DNA from: CAMAVH01 sp036500145
GTDB taxonomy: Bacteria > Pseudomonadota > Alphaproteobacteria > SMXQ01
Assembly (NCBI GenBank): GCA_036500145.1
Contig: DASYCO010000014.1
Span: 1-50,874 of the forward strand
Length of the DNA stretch: 50,874 nt
Reading direction: 5' to 3'
In this document: positions 24,554 to 32,968 of the stretch, piece by piece
Position numbering within the stretch: position 1 is the stretch's first letter
Layout: each line of letters begins with the position of its first letter
Made by a program: the position numbers and the translations under genes
Notes under the pieces: generated by a model
What the model saw: the letters and a program-made list of their open reading frames with translations, nothing else
Database searches by the model: none
Told to the model about the DNA's origin: nothing

Positions 24554-25315
24554 TTGTTGACGGAGAATCGCAGAACTGCCGTGGTGACAGGCGGGGCCGC
24601 CGGTATCGGCCTCGAGATCGTGCGCCATCTCGCCGAAACGGGCATGGCTGTCTTGGCCGCCGACCGCGATGGCGACGCTTGCGCGCGCGCGCGGGAAAAC
24701 CTTGCCGCCTACCAGGACCGCGTGCGGTTGGTCGTTGCCGATATCGGCACGCCGGAAGGCGCTGCGGCTGCCGTCGACGGCGCGGCGCAAGCTTTCGGCC
24801 GGCTAGATCTCTTGTGCAATAACGCCGCCGCCCATCCTTTCGAAATGATCGAGGCGCACGATCTAGCGACCTGGCGCGAGACGTTCCGCGTCAATGTCGA
24901 CGGCACTATGCTCTGCAGCCAGGCGGCGATGGTCCATATGCGCCGGCAAGGCGGCGGTAGCATCGTCAATATCGGCTCGATCAGCGGCATCCTGTCTTAT
25001 GCCGGCGGGAGCGCGTATGCCGCTTCCAAAGCCGCCGTGGCGATGCTGACTAAGACCCTAGCGCTCGAAGCCGGGCCGCATAACATCCGCGTCAATTGCA
25101 TTTGCCCCGGTACCATCCGTCACCGTTCCGCGGGGGGCGGGGAGGAAAAGCCAGCCCATATCCCGCTCGGCCGCGCGGGCACAGCGGCCGACGTCGCGCA
25201 TCTCGTGTCGTTTCTCGCCTCCGACGCTGCGTCTTACATGAGCGGCGCCATCATCGCGCTTGACGGGGGTGCGACCGCCGGCCGCGCACGCGTCAGCAAA
25301 CGCCGTGCGCCTTAG
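24554..25315 (+). CDS. Short-chain dehydrogenase/reductase
   Basis: The 253-residue SDR has TGGAAGIG (residues 12-19) for cofactor binding, D37 at the end of the second strand indicating NAD(H) preference, CNNAA (88-92), and the catalytic set S142, Y155 and K159 in YAASK. It would interconvert an alcohol and a carbonyl group in the cytosol. The substrate loop after CPGTI is shorter than usual, going to IPLGRAG in about 14 residues, so the active site may be open. The start is TTG at 24554 (or the next codon, also TTG), preceded by a G-run; no ATG is available before the Rossmann motif. It belongs to the island operon and is followed by the next gene after nine bases, which starts with AGGAG spacing. 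Confidence 0.9.
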   Translation: MLTENRRTAVVTGGAAGIGLEIVRHLAETGMAVLAADRDGDACARARENLAAYQDRVRLVVADIGTPEGAAAAVDGAAQAFGRLDLLCNNAAAHPFEMIEAHDLATWRETFRVNVDGTMLCSQAAMVHMRRQGGGSIVNIGSISGILSYAGGSAYAASKAAVAMLTKTLALEAGPHNIRVNCICPGTIRHRSAGGGEEKPAHIPLGRAGTAADVAHLVSFLASDAASYMSGAIIALDGGATAGRARVSKRRAP

Positions 25316-25324
25316 GAGATCGTC

Positions 25325-26503
25325 ATGACTTTGAGGCCGATGCCACCGGAAGCCGCCGTCGCCGTCAACGACATGCTGGATCATTGCGCGCGCGTCCAGC
25401 CCGGGCAAAACGTGCTGATCGTTGCCGCGCCCGACGGGCTCCACGGCGGGCGCAATATCGTCGACGAGCAGGCGATCGCTTGGATGCAGGCTGCGGTGCA
25501 GCAGCGCGGCGCGCATCCCGTCGTCATGTGGGTCGACATGCCGATGCGGCCCAACGTCATTTGGCCAAGCATCCCCACTAAGGAGACGATTTGGCGCGTG
25601 CCATCGATCCTGAAGCATGCGGTGAAGGGCGCTGACATCGTCATTAGCCATGTCCTAGACCTCTCCTCGGAGGAGGAGGGCAAGGAATGGAACGATATCT
25701 TGTCGGAGAACAAGGTGCCGATGGTGCGCAACATGGCAACCACAGCGCCGCTTCTCTGCAGCGCCTGGGCGCGAACGCCGCATGAGCTGATCTCCGAAAT
25801 CCGTTATCGCATGGCGGAGATGATGAAGCCTGGCGATCGCTGGCAGCTCACTCATCCCAATGGCACGCATCTGGAAGGCACCGCCGGGGAGCCGATCCGA
25901 GGGGGCGACAATTATGCCTATTGGCGGCATGACGGGCGTTATCGCCCCTTTCCCGAGGGCATCTATCCCGCCGTCAACCCCGAAGGCACGCGGGGCATCT
26001 TCGTATGCGACCGCATGATGCCGGTCTGGGCTCGCCACATTGGCATTTCGCCGCGTTTCGGCGCACCCGTGCGGATCTCGGTAGAGAACAACCATATGGT
26101 CAAGTTTGAAGGTGGTCCGGAAGCTCAGGTCATCGAAGGCTTCCTTCGCGAGTTGGCAAAAAGCGTCGGCGACGATTATGCCTTTGAAATTCGTGGACCG
26201 CATGGCGGCGTGCATCCGGCGGCGAGCGTCACGCCCGCGCAATGTCCGGATGAGGATTATCGTGAATTCATCGCTTCGTTCCACACGGGCGCGGTGCACA
26301 TGCATCTTGGGCGCGGCGGCAAGAATTTCGCCTACAACCTACATACGGCGGCCGAAGCGCGTGGCGCGACGCTGGTCGTCGGCAACAACGTGCTGCACGA
26401 CAATGGCCGTCTCGGCGTGCTCGACCATCCAAGCGTGCGCGCTGTCGCTGCGAAATATCCGGGCCGCCCCGGCCTCGATGGCGAAAGGTGGTTGCACGGC
26501 TGA
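25325..26503 (+). CDS. M29 aminopeptidase / NicX-like metalloenzyme
   Basis: The 392-residue protein resembles the family that includes M29 (AmpS/AmpT) leucyl aminopeptidases and the ring-cleaving 2,5-dihydroxypyridine dioxygenase NicX. Visible features are an N-terminal alpha/beta domain (VQPGQNVLIVAAP), the central DRWQLTHPNGTHLEG, and a metal-site-like C-terminal region with FHTGAVHMHLGRGG and VVGNNVLHDNGRLGVLDHP. Which branch it belongs to cannot be decided by eye; the setting among oxygenase-like and aldolase-like genes favours a catabolic rather than a peptidase role. AGGAG precedes the ATG. It lies between the dehydrogenase and the TTT binding protein. Family level is fairly sure, reaction unknown. 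Confidence 0.7.
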   Translation: MTLRPMPPEAAVAVNDMLDHCARVQPGQNVLIVAAPDGLHGGRNIVDEQAIAWMQAAVQQRGAHPVVMWVDMPMRPNVIWPSIPTKETIWRVPSILKHAVKGADIVISHVLDLSSEEEGKEWNDILSENKVPMVRNMATTAPLLCSAWARTPHELISEIRYRMAEMMKPGDRWQLTHPNGTHLEGTAGEPIRGGDNYAYWRHDGRYRPFPEGIYPAVNPEGTRGIFVCDRMMPVWARHIGISPRFGAPVRISVENNHMVKFEGGPEAQVIEGFLRELAKSVGDDYAFEIRGPHGGVHPAASVTPAQCPDEDYREFIASFHTGAVHMHLGRGGKNFAYNLHTAAEARGATLVVGNNVLHDNGRLGVLDHPSVRAVAAKYPGRPGLDGERWLHG

Positions 26504-26575
26504 AGACCCGCGCGCGAGCGCAAGGCATGACCGTCAAAAGGCGGTGCCGATAAAACGAAGACAGGGAGAGAGAGA

Positions 26576-27595
26576 ATGCGCCAAGTGAAGGGCGTGGCGA
26601 CAGCCGCGTTCGCGATGGGAGTTTTATTAATGGCCGTCGCCGGCGATGCGGTCGCCGAAGACAACTACTATGCCGGTAAACGGATGAGCGTGGTGATCGG
26701 TTATGCGGCCGGGGGTACGGCCGACACGGACGGCCGATTGGTGGCGCAATTTATCGGCCGGCACATTCCTGGTCATCCAACCGTTATCGCGCAGAATCAG
26801 CCAGGCGCCGGCGGATTGGCGTCGATCAATTTGGCCTACAACGTCGCGCCGCCGGACGGTCTTTCGCTTTATCAGCTCGGCAGCGGCCACTATCTGCAGC
26901 AGCTTGCGGGCTCAAGCGTTGTCAAGTTTGATTTGAGCAAGATGCCCGTGCTCGGCAGCTGGACGCGTAGCACTTATGCGCTCGTCGTGCGTGCCGATAA
27001 ATTTAAAAGCATCGAGGATATCCGCAACGCGACGACACCGCCGGCTATCGGCACCCAAGGTCTCGGCACCGGAACCTATTTATTCAGTCTGGTCTGGCAG
27101 AATGCGCTCGGCATCAAGCTCAACATGATTAACGGCTACGAGAGCGCCGAACAGGATCTCGCCATCGAACGCGGCGAAATTGATGGCCGTACCAATACAA
27201 CAGAAAGCATCGTGCGCGCGCGCCCGCAATGGCTTAGCAGCGGCTTCGCCAAGGTGCTAGCCGTCAGCGGGACCGAGCGCGATCCGCTGATTCCGGATGC
27301 TCCGACGGTGCGCGAGCTGGTGGCCGAGCCCGGCGCTTTGTTCGAGGCTATCAACGAAGGTCTGTCGGCGGCGCGGCCGTACGTCTTGCCGCCGAAGACG
27401 CCCCCAGAACGTGTCGCAATCCTGCGCAAGGCCTGGAACGACATGCTGAACGACCAGGAATTCATTGCCGAACTCGAGAAGCGCAAGTTCAAATTCATTC
27501 CGGTAAAGGGCGCGGACCTGGAAAAATTCTACAAACGGGTCATTTCTGAAACACCGGAGGAAGTGGTCGAGATTCTTAAGGCCAACTTCAAATAA
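26576..27595 (+). CDS. TTT-family (Bug) substrate-binding protein 2, island copy
   Basis: The 339-residue protein has a signal peptide (VATAAFAMGVLLMAVAGDAVA) and the Bug hallmarks GYAAGGTADTDGRLVAQFIG, NQPGAGGLASINLAYN, AIERGEIDG and the late ARPYVLPPKTP. It should bind a carboxylate in the periplasm for uptake or sensing. Its position inside the operon makes the pathway substrate, or its precursor, the likely ligand. It lacks the cysteine pair shared by the three other TTT proteins in this window (the aligned sites read STYALVV and DGRTNTT), which marks it as a separate lineage. GGGAGAGAGAGA before the ATG is a strong ribosome site. No TctA/TctB gene is in the island, so a housekeeping permease would be needed. 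Confidence 0.9.
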   Translation: MRQVKGVATAAFAMGVLLMAVAGDAVAEDNYYAGKRMSVVIGYAAGGTADTDGRLVAQFIGRHIPGHPTVIAQNQPGAGGLASINLAYNVAPPDGLSLYQLGSGHYLQQLAGSSVVKFDLSKMPVLGSWTRSTYALVVRADKFKSIEDIRNATTPPAIGTQGLGTGTYLFSLVWQNALGIKLNMINGYESAEQDLAIERGEIDGRTNTTESIVRARPQWLSSGFAKVLAVSGTERDPLIPDAPTVRELVAEPGALFEAINEGLSAARPYVLPPKTPPERVAILRKAWNDMLNDQEFIAELEKRKFKFIPVKGADLEKFYKRVISETPEEVVEILKANFK

Positions 27596-27611
27596 GCGCG
27601 AAGGAAAGCAC

Positions 27612-28184
27612 ATGGACCATCACGCTAAGACTGAGGCCCAACGCACCCAAGCCGCTGCGGACCAGCCTCGCCATCCGGACCGTTATGTCGGCACTTCGCC
27701 GATCCAGGTCAATAAGCTTGGGCACCTAGTTTATGAAGTGAGCGACATGGAACGCTCCGTCCGCTTTTGGACCGAGGTGATGGGATTCCATGAAACGGAT
27801 CGTAACGAAATCGGCATGGTCTTCTTTCGTTGCGGCGTAGACCACCATGCGATCGGGTTGAAGCCGACGAAAACCAAGACGGCGCGCAATATGGAAAGCG
27901 GTTTGCAGGTCGAGCACTTGGCCCTTGAGATCGCCAATACCGAAATGCTGGTGAAGGCGCGCGATTATCTCAAAGCTAACGGCATTCCCATCGTCTTCGA
28001 GGGGCGTAAGGGGGCGGGCTGCAACTATGCCGTCAATTTCCTGGATCCTGACGGCTACGAATTCGAGATCTATTGCAGCATGGATCAGATTGAAGCCACG
28101 GGCCGGCTGCGACCGAAGACGCAGTTCATCCGCGCCAATAACCTCGAAGACGCCTTGGCGAACCCGGTGCCGACTGTTTGGTAA
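27612..28184 (+). CDS. VOC-superfamily protein, extradiol dioxygenase/glyoxalase-like
   Basis: The 190-residue protein has one paired beta-alpha-beta-beta-beta VOC module. The start of each half gives candidate metal ligands: H38 in KLGHLVYEVSDMERSVRFW and H102 in QVEHLALEI, with E152 in YEFEIYCS at the end. This is the two-His, one-Glu site of extradiol dioxygenases, glyoxalase I and related enzymes. A roughly 30-residue polar extension precedes the module. In an operon with an aldolase-like gene, ring cleavage or isomerisation of a catechol-like or keto acid intermediate is plausible. AGGAAAG precedes the ATG. The reaction is not proven by sequence; fosfomycin-type resistance is less likely because of the context. 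Confidence 0.85.
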   Translation: MDHHAKTEAQRTQAAADQPRHPDRYVGTSPIQVNKLGHLVYEVSDMERSVRFWTEVMGFHETDRNEIGMVFFRCGVDHHAIGLKPTKTKTARNMESGLQVEHLALEIANTEMLVKARDYLKANGIPIVFEGRKGAGCNYAVNFLDPDGYEFEIYCSMDQIEATGRLRPKTQFIRANNLEDALANPVPTVW

Positions 28185-28211
28185 GAGCGCTGACTAAATA
28201 GGAGATCAGAC

Positions 28212-29168
28212 ATGATTAGCAGCGATGAACTTTCAGGCCTTATGGCCATGATGCCGGCCTTCGCGACAGACGATGCAGCCGACATTCATGCCACGAATAC
28301 GGTTGCACTTGATCGGCTGGAAAAAGGCCTGAACCGCATGATCGGCGACGGCGCCGACGTGATTTCGACGACCGGAAGCTTCGGCGAATTCCACACTCTA
28401 TTGCCGGATGAGTTCGAAACATTGGTCCGCGCGGCCACGGAGATCAACAATCGTCGCGTGCCGATGTTCGTCGGCGCGACGGGGTTGAATACGCGCGAGG
28501 TCATCGCCAAGCTCAAGATTGTCGAGCAGACGAAAGCGGCGGGCGTATTGATCGGCGTGCCGTTCTATTTCCCGTCTTCGTCGCAGAACGCAGTGCGCTT
28601 TTTCCAAGACGTTGCGGAGACGTTCCCCAAACTGCCGATCATGGTTTATCACAATCCGCCTCTGCATAATATCAAGCTTAACCTTGGTATTGTGCAGGAG
28701 CTTTTAAAAATTCCGACAATCGTCGCGATGAAAGACAGCCATCGTGAGCCGCCGGAATTTATGCGGCTCATCGATATTACGCGCGGAAAGATGACGGTCT
28801 TCTGCAATCAATGGCAATACGCCACATACGCGCAAGTCGGCGCGCGAGGATTTTGGTCGATCGAAGCTTGGATGGGGCCATGGCCGCAACTGGCTCTGCG
28901 CGATGCGATGGCGCGCGGAGATATCGCCCGCGCTACAGAGATCGCTCTCGATCTCATTCCGCCGGTGGGCTCGACGTCACCCAGCATGTCGTGGCGCGAG
29001 ACGGCCGCAAAGATCGGCATTCGCTATGCGGGCTACGTAGACCCCGGCCCGTTGCGGCCGCCTTTTGTGGAAATTCCTGCGGAGATTGACGCGGCGCAAA
29101 AACGTAAAGCTGAACGTTGGAAAACCTTATGTGAAAAATATCGCGCTGATGTTTTAAAGACTGCCTGA
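28212..29168 (+). CDS. DapA-superfamily lyase, hydratase-aldolase-like
   Basis: The 318-residue TIM-barrel protein has the DHDPS-family motifs: ISTTGSFGEFHTLLPDEF (residues 51-68), which is the substrate carboxylate loop, Y146 in MVYHNPP, and the Schiff-base Lys174 in IVAMKDSH. The form GSFGE with an added HTL and the N-terminal MMPAFATDDA resemble trans-o-hydroxybenzylidenepyruvate hydratase-aldolases (NahE/PhdJ type) more than lysine-pathway DapA, which would have GTTGE. It would then split a pyruvate adduct into pyruvate and an aldehyde. A role as dihydrodipicolinate synthase is unlikely because it is an accessory gene in a mobile element. It is the last gene of the island operon, with AGGAG before the ATG. 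Confidence 0.85.
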   Translation: MISSDELSGLMAMMPAFATDDAADIHATNTVALDRLEKGLNRMIGDGADVISTTGSFGEFHTLLPDEFETLVRAATEINNRRVPMFVGATGLNTREVIAKLKIVEQTKAAGVLIGVPFYFPSSSQNAVRFFQDVAETFPKLPIMVYHNPPLHNIKLNLGIVQELLKIPTIVAMKDSHREPPEFMRLIDITRGKMTVFCNQWQYATYAQVGARGFWSIEAWMGPWPQLALRDAMARGDIARATEIALDLIPPVGSTSPSMSWRETAAKIGIRYAGYVDPGPLRPPFVEIPAEIDAAQKRKAERWKTLCEKYRADVLKTA

Positions 29169-29416
29169 GGTATGAGCAGAAGTTCTTCAAAGGAAATTGC
29201 AGCAAGAAAAAATAGAAAATAGTGAAGAACGGCCTAAATTTCTGAGGTCACCCCAGGGCTACCGGTAAGTCTGTTCCTTGCCGTTCATGCCAATCGGTTT
29301 GGTTAGGCGCAGGTTAATCAGGCACATGACGTGGCTGCTTCGGCGATGCGTATTCTAATGTACTAGGATGAATTGCCAGTTACTTTACTAAACTGGAGAT
29401 GCGGGGCATTTCTGGA

Positions 29417-29463
29417 TTGACATGGTAGGGGTCACAGGTTCAATCCCTGTCGCGCCCACCACT
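29417..29463 (+). repeat. attR-like direct repeat, lone tRNA-Val 3' fragment
   Basis: Identical over 47 bases to 21976-22022, starting at the anticodon loop. The upstream bases (GATTTCTGGA-type sequence) cannot form the missing D and anticodon stem, so no second tRNA exists here. Confidence 0.92.
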
Positions 29464-29476
29464 TTTCGAAGATCAC

Positions 29477-29505
29477 AAAGCCCCGGTCCTCCGGGGCTTT
29501 TGTGT
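29477..29505 (+). terminator. Ancestral tRNA-Val terminator, displaced by the island
   Basis: AAAGCCCCGG and CCGGGGCTTT form a 10-bp stem around TCCT, followed by a TGTGTTTT tract. It resembles the terminator just after the intact tRNA, with a different loop. It may also serve the convergent histidine kinase gene. Confidence 0.8.
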
Positions 29506-29575
29506 TTTGAGGCGGCAATGGTCTGGCTGTTCGCCGACCTTGGGCCTGGCAAGGCGCCGCAAGCGCGCGGCGCGC

Positions 29576-31153
29576 TCAGGCATTCCCCTCAACGTTTAGC
29601 CTCGCAGCCGAGGACATGACGTCGTCCAGCTTGCGCGCCAGCTCCTCGCGCGAATAGGGCTTGGGCAGCAATTCCACGGGTAGCTGCAGCTGAGCGCCCT
29701 TCGCAAGCGCGCCGTTGGTGTAGCCGGAGGTGAAAAGCACGGGCAGGCCGGGCAATCGCTCTCTCGCCCTGCGGGCCAATTCCGTCGCGTCGAACGATCC
29801 AGGCATCACGACATCGGTGAAGAGCAGGTCGATGGCGTGGCCCCTGTCGATGATCGCCATCGCAGCATCCGCGTCGTGCGCGACCAGAACCTGGTAGCCG
29901 AGGTCTAGAAGTATGTCGGCAGTTATCGCGCGCACATGTTCATCGTCTTCGACAAGCAGCACGGTCGCCGATCCTCTCGTTGCGCTCGCCGCCGGCGCGG
30001 TCTCTTGCGATTCCTCTTCAAGCGCGGTGGCGCGCGGAAGGAAAAAGCTCACCGTCGTGCCGCGGCCGACCTCGCTGTCGATCCTGATGTGGCCATACGA
30101 TTGCTTGACGAAGCCGTGGACCATCGAAAGGCCCAGTCCAGTCCCTTCGCCGAGTTTCTTTGTCGTGAAAAAGGGCTCGAACACGCGCTCCGCGACGTCA
30201 GGCGGCATCCCGGAGCCGGTGTCGTTGACGGACACCATCACATACTCCCCTGGCGCGACCTCCGCGTGGGTGGCCGTATAGCTTTCATCCAGCCGCATGT
30301 TGCGGGCCTGTATCGCGAGCGTGCCGCGGCCGTCCATGGCATCTCGGGCATTGACGGCAAGGTTCAGCAGCGCGCTTTCGACCTGGACAGGATCGACATG
30401 GGTGCTCCAAAGATTCTCTTCGACGGCAATCTCGATCTTCACCGCCTCTCCCAAGCTGCGCCGAAAAAGATCGTCCATGCCGCGTATGACGCGGCCGAGA
30501 TTGGTCGCCTTGGGCACAAGCTCCTGGCGGCGGGCAAAGGCGAGCAGCTGGCCGGCGAGCGTCGCCCCTCTTTTGACCGCATCAATGGCGTTGTGCAGGC
30601 GGCGCTGCGGGCGTTCTGCCGAAGGCAGGTCTTTTTTGAGAAGATCGAGGCTGCCGCCGATGACTTGCAGCAGGTTGTTGAAATCGTGCGCGACGCCGCC
30701 CGTCAGCTGCCCGATCGCCTCCATTTTCTGCGACTGCCGGAGCTGCTTCTCCATCTCGACCTGATCTGAAATGTCGATGCAGCTTCCGAAGTAGCCGGCG
30801 AACTCCCCGTCGCGATAGTAGGCGGCGCCGTTGTCGAGGATGTCGCGGTAAGCGCCGTCGCGCCGCTTCAGGCGATAGACCATGGTAAACGGGCGGCGCT
30901 CGCGAAACGACGATGTGTAGATGTCGAGACAGCGGTCGAAGTCGTCGGGATGAACGTTCTCGGCCCACCCATTGCCGATTTCCTGCTCCATGGCGCGGCC
31001 GACAAATTCCAGCCAAGGCTTGTTGAACCAGTCGCAGAGAGCGTCCGTCCCTGAGCGCCAAATCATCACGGGCGCGAAGTTGGCGAGATCCTCAAATAGG
31101 CGGTCGCCGGCAGCGCGCGGCGAAGAGAGACTCGGCGTTTCTTCGTTTTGCAT
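29576..31153 (-). CDS. Hybrid sensor histidine kinase (PAS - HisKA - HATPase - receiver)
   Basis: The 525-residue protein has no signal peptide or membrane segment. A PAS domain occupies about residues 20-130 (WFNKPWLEFVG, NVHPDDFDRCLDIY, YRDGEFAGYFGSCIDISDQ). The dimerisation domain has the phosphoacceptor H156 in GGVAHDFNNLLQVI, the group with D-F-N-N typical of one-step hybrid kinases. The ATPase domain follows with NLAVNARDAM, NDTGSGMP and GEGTGLGLSMV. The C-terminal receiver (about 396-515) has VLLVEDDEH and the phosphorylated D447 in FTDVVMPG. It should sense a cytosolic signal through PAS and pass phosphate His to Asp internally. There is no partner response regulator nearby. It borders the right end of the island but is written in host-like composition and is the ancestral flank. 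Confidence 0.93.
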   Translation of the reverse strand: MQNEETPSLSSPRAAGDRLFEDLANFAPVMIWRSGTDALCDWFNKPWLEFVGRAMEQEIGNGWAENVHPDDFDRCLDIYTSSFRERRPFTMVYRLKRRDGAYRDILDNGAAYYRDGEFAGYFGSCIDISDQVEMEKQLRQSQKMEAIGQLTGGVAHDFNNLLQVIGGSLDLLKKDLPSAERPQRRLHNAIDAVKRGATLAGQLLAFARRQELVPKATNLGRVIRGMDDLFRRSLGEAVKIEIAVEENLWSTHVDPVQVESALLNLAVNARDAMDGRGTLAIQARNMRLDESYTATHAEVAPGEYVMVSVNDTGSGMPPDVAERVFEPFFTTKKLGEGTGLGLSMVHGFVKQSYGHIRIDSEVGRGTTVSFFLPRATALEEESQETAPAASATRGSATVLLVEDDEHVRAITADILLDLGYQVLVAHDADAAMAIIDRGHAIDLLFTDVVMPGSFDATELARRARERLPGLPVLFTSGYTNGALAKGAQLQLPVELLPKPYSREELARKLDDVMSSAARLNVEGNA

Positions 31154-31622
31154 TTAAATGCGCTCTAGAACAGGCGAACCGTGGGGAAAGGGCAGGCTAT
31201 CCGGAGGCCGCCGCGCCCGCCAGCTTTTCAACTTGCGCGATGCAGTAAAAGCTGGCCGCTCCCGGCCTGTCTGGAACTCAGAGGTGACTGTGCCGCAAGT
31301 ATGCGGGCATATCAGCGAACGTTTCGAAGCTCCTCGAATTCCTCATTGGCATCGACGAATGTCGATGAGTGGAAACTATGACGATGGCATATCGCCAGCG
31401 GTCGCCTCAGCAATGGCTTCGCCTTGCTGCAACCGTCCATGGGCGGCGCTAAAGGAGGGCTCCATCGGGCGGCTGGCTCTGCGCGCTTCACGCAGCTTCC
31501 TAAGATCTGCCGTTCGGTCAGCTGCCGCCATGGCTGACGGCGCTGCGGAGCCTTGTTCGAGGAGCCGCGGCGCCTGCACGGACCCCCTTTGCTTTGTGGC
31601 GGAGCGAGACTAAAGTCCGCCC
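31154..31622. other. Intergenic region between kinase and oxygenase genes
   Basis: About 470 bases with no supported gene. Short frames on both strands show no family features. A 7-bp inverted repeat, CATCGAC-GAAT-GTCGATG, occurs at 31350-31367. Composition is more mixed than the flanking genes, which suggests decayed DNA, but nothing can be named. Confidence 0.55.
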
Positions 31623-32219
31623 ATGTTTCACTTTCCCATTCAGACGCGTCCGGTCATCCGTCCCCATCCGCCGAATTTCGTGTGGGGCGCCGGCGCCTTC
31701 ACCGATGCCGAGCTGGACAAGATCAACGCCTATGCCGAGACCTTGCCGGCGCAGCAGGTCAAGGTCGGCGACGACCTCCAGAACCGGCCCGATCTCAACC
31801 GTTCGATCACGCGCTGGCTGATACCGTCGGCCGAGACCCAGTGGATCTACCAGAAGATCGGCACGATGGTGGCGCTGCTCAACATGCAGCATTACAAATA
31901 CGACCTGACGGGCTTCGACGAGCCGCTCTATCACGTCACCTATCCGGCGAGCCAGCGGGGCCACTACGACTGGCATGCCGACGTCAGCGTCGACGGCCAG
32001 CCGATGCGCAAGCTGTCGATCACGTTCCAGATGACCGATCCGGCGGCCTACGACGGCGGCGATCTCGAGATGAACTGGACCGGCACGTCGCAAAAATGCC
32101 CGCGCGAGCGCGGCAAGCTCATCCTCTTTCCATCCCGCCAACTCCATCGCGTGACGCCCGTGACGCGGGGCTCGCGCTCCGCCCTGGTCGCCTGGGTGGT
32201 CGGGCCGCCGTTGCGCTGA
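31623..32219 (+). CDS. 2OG-Fe(II) oxygenase paralogue A
   Basis: The 198-residue protein is a compact double-stranded beta-helix oxygenase of the prolyl 4-hydroxylase/PKHD-like group. Iron ligands are H118 and D120 in YDWHADV and the distal H175 in QLHRVTPVTRG; R185 follows ten residues later and is the usual 2-oxoglutarate anchor. RKLSITFQMTDPAAYDGGDLEM is the conserved core strand (split across the motif). The substrate is unknown; relatives hydroxylate protein side chains or small molecules. It is the first of three tandem paralogues and ends seven bases before the second. It differs from its siblings around residue 151 (NWTGTSQ in place of NAFGHVD), which is the loop ahead of the distal histidine. 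Confidence 0.88.
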   Translation: MFHFPIQTRPVIRPHPPNFVWGAGAFTDAELDKINAYAETLPAQQVKVGDDLQNRPDLNRSITRWLIPSAETQWIYQKIGTMVALLNMQHYKYDLTGFDEPLYHVTYPASQRGHYDWHADVSVDGQPMRKLSITFQMTDPAAYDGGDLEMNWTGTSQKCPRERGKLILFPSRQLHRVTPVTRGSRSALVAWVVGPPLR

Positions 32220-32226
32220 GGGCGAC

Positions 32227-32823
32227 ATGTTCCATTATCCCCTGCCGAACTATCCCATCGCCCATACCCGCTTGCCCAACTTCGTATGGGGCGCCGGCGT
32301 CTTTACGCCCGCCGAACTGGACAAGATCAACGCCTATGCCATGACCTTGCCGGCGCAGCCCGTGCGGGTCGGCCTTAAGCTGAGCTACAAGCCCGAGGTC
32401 AACCGGTCGGTCACGCGCTGGCTGCAGCCGGGGCCCGAGACCATGTGGATGTATCAGAAGTTCTCCGCGGCGGTCTCGGCGCTGAACGCGCAGCATTACC
32501 AGTTCGACGTCACCGGCTTCGACGAGCCGCTGTATCATGTGACCTATCCGTCTTCCGATCTTGGCCACTACGATTGGCATTCGGACATCGCCCTGCCGAA
32601 CGAGCCGCTGCGCAAGCTGTCGATCACCTTCCAGATGACCGATCCGTCGGAGTACGACGGCGGCGACCTGGAGATGAACGCCTTTGGCCATGTCGACAAA
32701 TGCCCGCGCGACCGCGGCAAGCTGATTCTCTTTCCGTCCCACCAGATTCACCGCGTGACGCCGGTCACGCGCGGCACGCGCTCCGCCCTGGTGAGCTGGG
32801 TCGTCGGCCCGCCGTTCCGCTGA
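32227..32823 (+). CDS. 2OG-Fe(II) oxygenase paralogue B
   Basis: The 198-residue protein aligns end to end with paralogue A with few or no gaps. It keeps PNFVWGAG, ELDKINAYA, GFDEPLYHVTYP, the iron motif YDWHSDI and the distal QIHRVTPVTRGTR. It shares NAFGHVDKCPRDRGKL with paralogue C in the loop where A differs. The active-site residues are all present, so it should be functional. It starts seven bases after A and is surely cotranslated from the same message. The 145 bases that follow separate it from C. The substrate is unknown. Confidence 0.88.
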   Translation: MFHYPLPNYPIAHTRLPNFVWGAGVFTPAELDKINAYAMTLPAQPVRVGLKLSYKPEVNRSVTRWLQPGPETMWMYQKFSAAVSALNAQHYQFDVTGFDEPLYHVTYPSSDLGHYDWHSDIALPNEPLRKLSITFQMTDPSEYDGGDLEMNAFGHVDKCPRDRGKLILFPSHQIHRVTPVTRGTRSALVSWVVGPPFR

Positions 32824-32968
32824 CCGCCGTTCCACCGACCGGCGCGCGGCCTGCCTGCGGGCCCGGCTTCCTGCCGTCGGGACCGCGAGTCGATTCACGG
32901 CCTTTTGATGCGGCGGGAGCCGGAGTTCATTTTTGCCCGGCGCGGAGCTGCGTTAGCCTTGCCGCATC

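Larger units (their letters stand above)
21976..29463. mobile_element. tRNA-Val-integrated genomic island without an integrase
   Basis: The segment is bounded by perfect 47-bp direct repeats, the 3' part of tRNA-Val. At the left end the repeat completes a whole tRNA; at the right end it is a lone fragment with no 5' half. This is the usual geometry of tyrosine-recombinase insertion into a tRNA 3' end. The interior is visibly richer in A and T than the neighbours, uses TTA/TTT-type codons more freely, and carries a self-contained catabolic operon with its LysR regulator. A terminase-like fragment lies near the left end. No integrase, transposase or replication gene can be read, so the element has probably lost its mobility gene or used one in trans. 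The cargo runs 22565-29168. Confidence 0.85.
29169..29575. other. Right end of the island and flank
   Basis: About 400 bases without a gene. The first 245 bases are AT-rich, degenerate DNA with no readable frame, followed by the right 47-bp repeat and the probable ancestral tRNA terminator. The last 70 bases lie next to the stop of the histidine kinase gene. No recombinase or tRNA 5' half is present. Confidence 0.75.

Noticed and set aside
29417..29463. Second tRNA-Val gene
   Set aside because: Only the 3' half from the anticodon loop is present; no acceptor 5' strand, D arm or 5' anticodon stem precedes it.
31158..31613. 151-codon frame between the kinase and oxygenase genes
   Set aside because: Ser/Arg/Cys-rich random-looking composition, no motif, and no start signal; region left as intergenic.
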